This document shows positions 61,758 to 64,000 of a stretch of DNA of 64,000 nt, one piece after another. The stretch spans positions 43,428-107,427 of the forward strand of contig CAYIOJ010000001.1 in assembly GCA_964365025.1 (NCBI GenBank). Reading direction: 5' to 3'. The translations under genes and the position numbers were made by a program. The notes beneath the pieces were generated by a model that was given only the letters and a program-made list of their open reading frames with translations, did not search any database and had not been told where the DNA came from. This DNA is from UBA10003 sp964365025. GTDB lineage: Bacteria > Patescibacteriota > Patescibacteriia > Magasanikbacterales > UBA10003. Position 1 is the stretch's first letter. The number at the start of each line of letters is the position of its first letter.

Positions 61758-63041
61758 CTATTTGATGGAACTCGTGACGCCGCTGGTCGGCTTAACTGCC
61801 GGTACAGTCAAAATACTTTCAATATTATTACTTTCGCCAGAACTCGTCGCGCTCGCGCCAATCTTCGCGTCAACAGTTGGCAAAGTGCTGGTGACAATCT
61901 CTTGCATCGGGGCTTTCAAAATCACCGCGGCATCGGCTTTTACTTCCGCCACCTGCGTCAAGGCGGTACCTTCCCTTAATTTATCCATGGCGCCATTAAA
62001 ATTATCTTTAGCCAATTCATCTTTAGCTTGATTCAAGGCTTCTTTAGCCACTCCCGCGCTTTCTTTGGCCGGCGCCATTAAAGTAGCGGCATCTTGCTGT
62101 TCTTTTTTAGTTGTCGGTACGCCTGATGGCGTTGAAGTAACAATAGTGTTGATTTGTATTTCCACTTGGTTGACTTTCACTTCCAAGGCCTTTAATTTGC
62201 TGTCTACAGCGTTTTTAACTTCTTGCGCCGGCATTGTCGCTCCATCGGCTTGATGTTTTTCCACCATCACCTCTACAGCTTTCACGCCGGTTTCCACTGT
62301 GGTGGCTGTAGCTTGCTTAACCTGCTCTTGCACAGACAAAGCGCCTGTTAAAGGAGTTGGTTCTGTTTTCACATCAACTTTCAAATCCTCTTTGGTTTGC
62401 TCCAATGATTTTTGAATTTCAGTTGTTTTTTGCTCCACGACTTTTGCCACCTCCACGGCCTGATTGGCGGAAACGCTGGACGGTTGAGGCGCGTTATTTT
62501 TCATCGCGTCCAAATTACCTTTCACTTGTTCCAGATCCTTTTTCAAATGCGTCACCGCTTCTTCCACTTTTATTTTCTTATCTTTTTTGGACAAATTGCT
62601 TTTAACGATTTTTTTCACTTCTTCAGCTCGTCGGCCGGCAAATTCAGCGCGCAATTTTGTTTCCTGCGGTTTGGAGGCTAAAGTCGTTTGCACATTTTCA
62701 GTGGCTAATTTTACAGAATACATGGCGTCTCCGGGCAAGCTATCATATGACGCGCTCACGGTCGTCACCCAACCACCAGTCACTAAACTAATGACCAAAA
62801 TCATCACTGCCATCGGCTTAATTACATAGGATACTGCTTGGCGCGGCATAAACACATTCATGAAATTCCAGACCTGCGCAAAATGCCAAGAGGGCGCTGC
62901 GGTTTTGGCCGGCGCTAAAGTATTTTTGATTTGCATGAGTAAAACCTCGCGATTGCCTTTCAGCCAGTCAGCGCGAGGAGACCCCACACCTTGCAAGGTA
63001 TGAAGTGATTTGATTTGATTTTTGAGTTCGCTATTAAACAT
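61758..63041 (-). CDS. DUF5667-like membrane protein with coiled coils, sigma-factor partner
   Basis: From the ATG at 63041 there are 427 residues: a cytoplasmic start (~1-70), one membrane helix (~75-100), a short DUF5667-like region that opens with SLPGDAMYSVKLATENVQ (~105-125), and then a long helical, coiled-coil-like tail rich in Lys, Glu, Ala and Thr. A TTG at 63056 would add five residues. The gene overlaps the sigma factor gene by 8 bp, as anti-sigma factors usually do, and the single-helix layout fits that role, but the typical zinc or ASD motifs are absent. Confidence 0.75.
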   Translation of the reverse strand: MFNSELKNQIKSLHTLQGVGSPRADWLKGNREVLLMQIKNTLAPAKTAAPSWHFAQVWNFMNVFMPRQAVSYVIKPMAVMILVISLVTGGWVTTVSASYDSLPGDAMYSVKLATENVQTTLASKPQETKLRAEFAGRRAEEVKKIVKSNLSKKDKKIKVEEAVTHLKKDLEQVKGNLDAMKNNAPQPSSVSANQAVEVAKVVEQKTTEIQKSLEQTKEDLKVDVKTEPTPLTGALSVQEQVKQATATTVETGVKAVEVMVEKHQADGATMPAQEVKNAVDSKLKALEVKVNQVEIQINTIVTSTPSGVPTTKKEQQDAATLMAPAKESAGVAKEALNQAKDELAKDNFNGAMDKLREGTALTQVAEVKADAAVILKAPMQEIVTSTLPTVDAKIGASATSSGESNNIESILTVPAVKPTSGVTSSIK

Positions 63042-63591
63042 TTTGATTTTGATCAATGATCTTTCGCAATGTTTTCAACGCTCGATGAATCAACACTCTG
63101 ACATTTATTGATGATTTGTTTAGTATTCCAGCGATTTCTCCGGCATCCAATTCGTCAATGTAGCGCAGAGTCAAAACCTCCCTGTATTCTTCTTTTAACA
63201 ATCGCAAACCTTTCATGATATTTTGCGTGTCGCTTTTCACTGCCATTTTCTCAACTGCTGTTCCTGCGTCGGAAATTTTTTGTAAAAATGTTTCGTCAAG
63301 ATTTTCTTCGTGAGTGGATTTTTTTCTGTAAAAATCAATTACCAGATTACGCGCGATTTTGTAAAGCAGTCCGCCGAATTTTTCAATTTCTTTGTTTTTG
63401 TTCACATACTCCCAAGCCTTGAGAAATACCTCAGCAGTCAGGTCTTCGGCATCCATTGACGATGAAACTTTGAAATAAATGAAACGATAAATCTTTGGCG
63501 CGTACAAATCATAAAGCTGACCGTAGATTTCGGGTTCATGTTTGGTTTTCAACTGATACAGCAACCATTTTTCCTTTAAATGATCTGACAT
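63034..63591 (-). CDS. ECF-type RNA polymerase sigma factor
   Basis: The 185-residue protein has region 2 (IYGQLYDLYAPKIYRFIYFKVSS and the AEDLTAEVFLKAWEY DNA-melting/recognition helix) and region 4 (YREVLTLRYIDELDAGEIAGIL, a helix-turn-helix). No region 1 or 3 is present, as in group IV sigma factors. The ATG is 132 nt from the predicted promoter start, so there is a long leader. It is cotranscribed with the DUF5667-like protein, probably its membrane partner. S-layer and glycan genes nearby may be targets, but I could not find a shared ECF promoter. Confidence 0.92.
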   Translation of the reverse strand: MSDHLKEKWLLYQLKTKHEPEIYGQLYDLYAPKIYRFIYFKVSSSMDAEDLTAEVFLKAWEYVNKNKEIEKFGGLLYKIARNLVIDFYRKKSTHEENLDETFLQKISDAGTAVEKMAVKSDTQNIMKGLRLLKEEYREVLTLRYIDELDAGEIAGILNKSSINVRVLIHRALKTLRKIIDQNQNV

Positions 63592-63612
63592 TTATATAGA
63601 CGAAATTAAAAA

Positions 63613-63687
63613 GAAAATGTTACACCCCTGCCTACCGGCAGGCAGGCCTGGCTTTCGTTAGCCGGCCATTGGTTTAGCAACATTTTC
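63613..63687 (-). repeat. Large inverted repeat with GC-rich palindrome in the sigma factor leader
   Basis: GAAAATGTT (63613-63621) and AACATTTTC (63679-63687) are perfect 9 bp arms that enclose a GC-rich palindrome at 63627-63646. The palindrome differs by one base from the one inside ligase gene 2. The whole lies in the leader of the sigma factor mRNA. Confidence 0.7.
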
Positions 63688-63729
63688 CCTTATTTTAGCT
63701 TGATTTTTGTGGCATAGTTATTGGAAATA

Positions 63730-63758
63730 AGTATAGCAAAAATCATCGGAAATGGCAA
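63730..63758 (-). promoter_or_regulatory. Sigma-70-type promoter of the sigma/DUF5667 operon
   Basis: On the minus strand TTGCCA (63753-63758) and TATACT (63730-63735) are 17 bp apart, start expected near 63723. It looks like a housekeeping promoter. Confidence 0.7.
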
Positions 63759-63879
63759 GTTTTAAGGCTAAAAAATAATTTAGAGACAGGCGGAGGCAAT
63801 GTGATTTTCTGAAGCGTGATTGCTCTGAGCAAGGCCAAGGCCAATCATTTAAGTCCTTGGCCGGTTGGCCGAGGCCGGT

Positions 63880-64000
63880 GCAGACTGTCCAACAACTCTT
63901 TTTTTATGTCATTGCGAGCGAAGCGAAGCAATCTCACAGCTTAAATATGAGATTGCTTCGTCGCTTCGCTCCTCGCAATGACAGTTCTTGGACAGTCTGC
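63880..64000. repeat. Palindromic, MITE-like element at the right edge
   Basis: GCAGACTGTCCAA (63880-63892) and TTGGACAGTCTGC (63988-64000) are perfect 13 bp inverted ends. Inside are GTCATTGCGAG... (63908-63936) and ...CTCGCAATGAC (63948-63982), the dispersed family found in ligase gene 2. It carries no gene and may continue past the window. The rest of the gene-free stretch 63759-63879 shows nothing I can name. Confidence 0.7.

Noticed and set aside
1..64000. CRISPR arrays, tRNA, rRNA or TGA recoding
   Set aside because: No regularly spaced repeats and no tRNA-like cloverleaf in the short gaps were seen. TGA is not needed as a sense codon in any gene, so the standard code fits.

Overview
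The window looks like a piece of a Candidate Phyla Radiation (Patescibacteria) chromosome. This is inferred, not proven: the backbone is AT-rich and uses the standard genetic code, genes sit in long tightly packed operons with little Shine-Dalgarno sequence, an ECF sigma factor is paired with a DUF5667-like membrane protein, there is a large S-layer-like surface protein, and palindromic repeats are scattered even inside genes. No rRNA, tRNA or ribosomal protein gene is present to fix the taxonomy. Almost the whole window serves one task: making exotic surface sugars, assembling them on lipid carriers and attaching them at the cell surface.

Region 1 (1-20957, all on the minus strand) is one operon of 19 genes read from a TTGACA-N17-TAAATT promoter at 20929-20957 and running off the left edge. 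It holds a CDP-glucose branch (cytidylyltransferase plus 4,6-dehydratase), a NeuB-type nonulosonate synthase fused to a cupin with its own HAD phosphatase, two kinds of thiamine-diphosphate enzyme (acetolactate synthase-like, and a pyruvate-dehydrogenase-type E1 alpha/beta pair without E2/E3), five radical SAM proteins, methyltransferases, glycosyltransferases and an exporter. A branched-chain or otherwise carbon-skeleton-modified sugar is the most economical reading.

Region 2 (20966-24228) is a GC-richer island of four genes in two small operons with their own promoters, terminators and strong Shine-Dalgarno sites: an HD phosphohydrolase with a degenerate Nudix protein, and an EamA transporter with a HAD phosphatase. 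It is probably acquired DNA.

Region 3 (24262-28562) is a heptose module: a reversed HldE-like fusion, a GmhA-like isomerase and a GmhB-like phosphatase, followed by a B12-type radical SAM protein. Region 4 (28567-47258) is a 16-gene operon of glycosyltransferases, methyltransferases, sugar epimerases, two B12-type radical SAM proteins, an asparagine-synthase-type amidotransferase, a UbiA-family DPPR synthase and a UDP-glucuronate decarboxylase. It starts at a divergent promoter whose palindromic -10 box is shared with a plus-strand glycosyltransferase gene.

Region 5 (47264-64000) is the surface-assembly end: two O-antigen-ligase/polymerase proteins with TPR tails, a TPR partner, a 1084-residue cysteine-repeat lipoprotein of foreign appearance, a 1258-residue S-layer-like protein with a strongly structured mRNA leader, and an ECF sigma/DUF5667 pair. 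Dispersed palindromic repeats have entered both ligase genes in frame. My reading is that regions 1, 3 and 4 make the glycan and region 5 polymerises it and attaches it to the surface layer. Coordinates were read by eye and no database search was possible.
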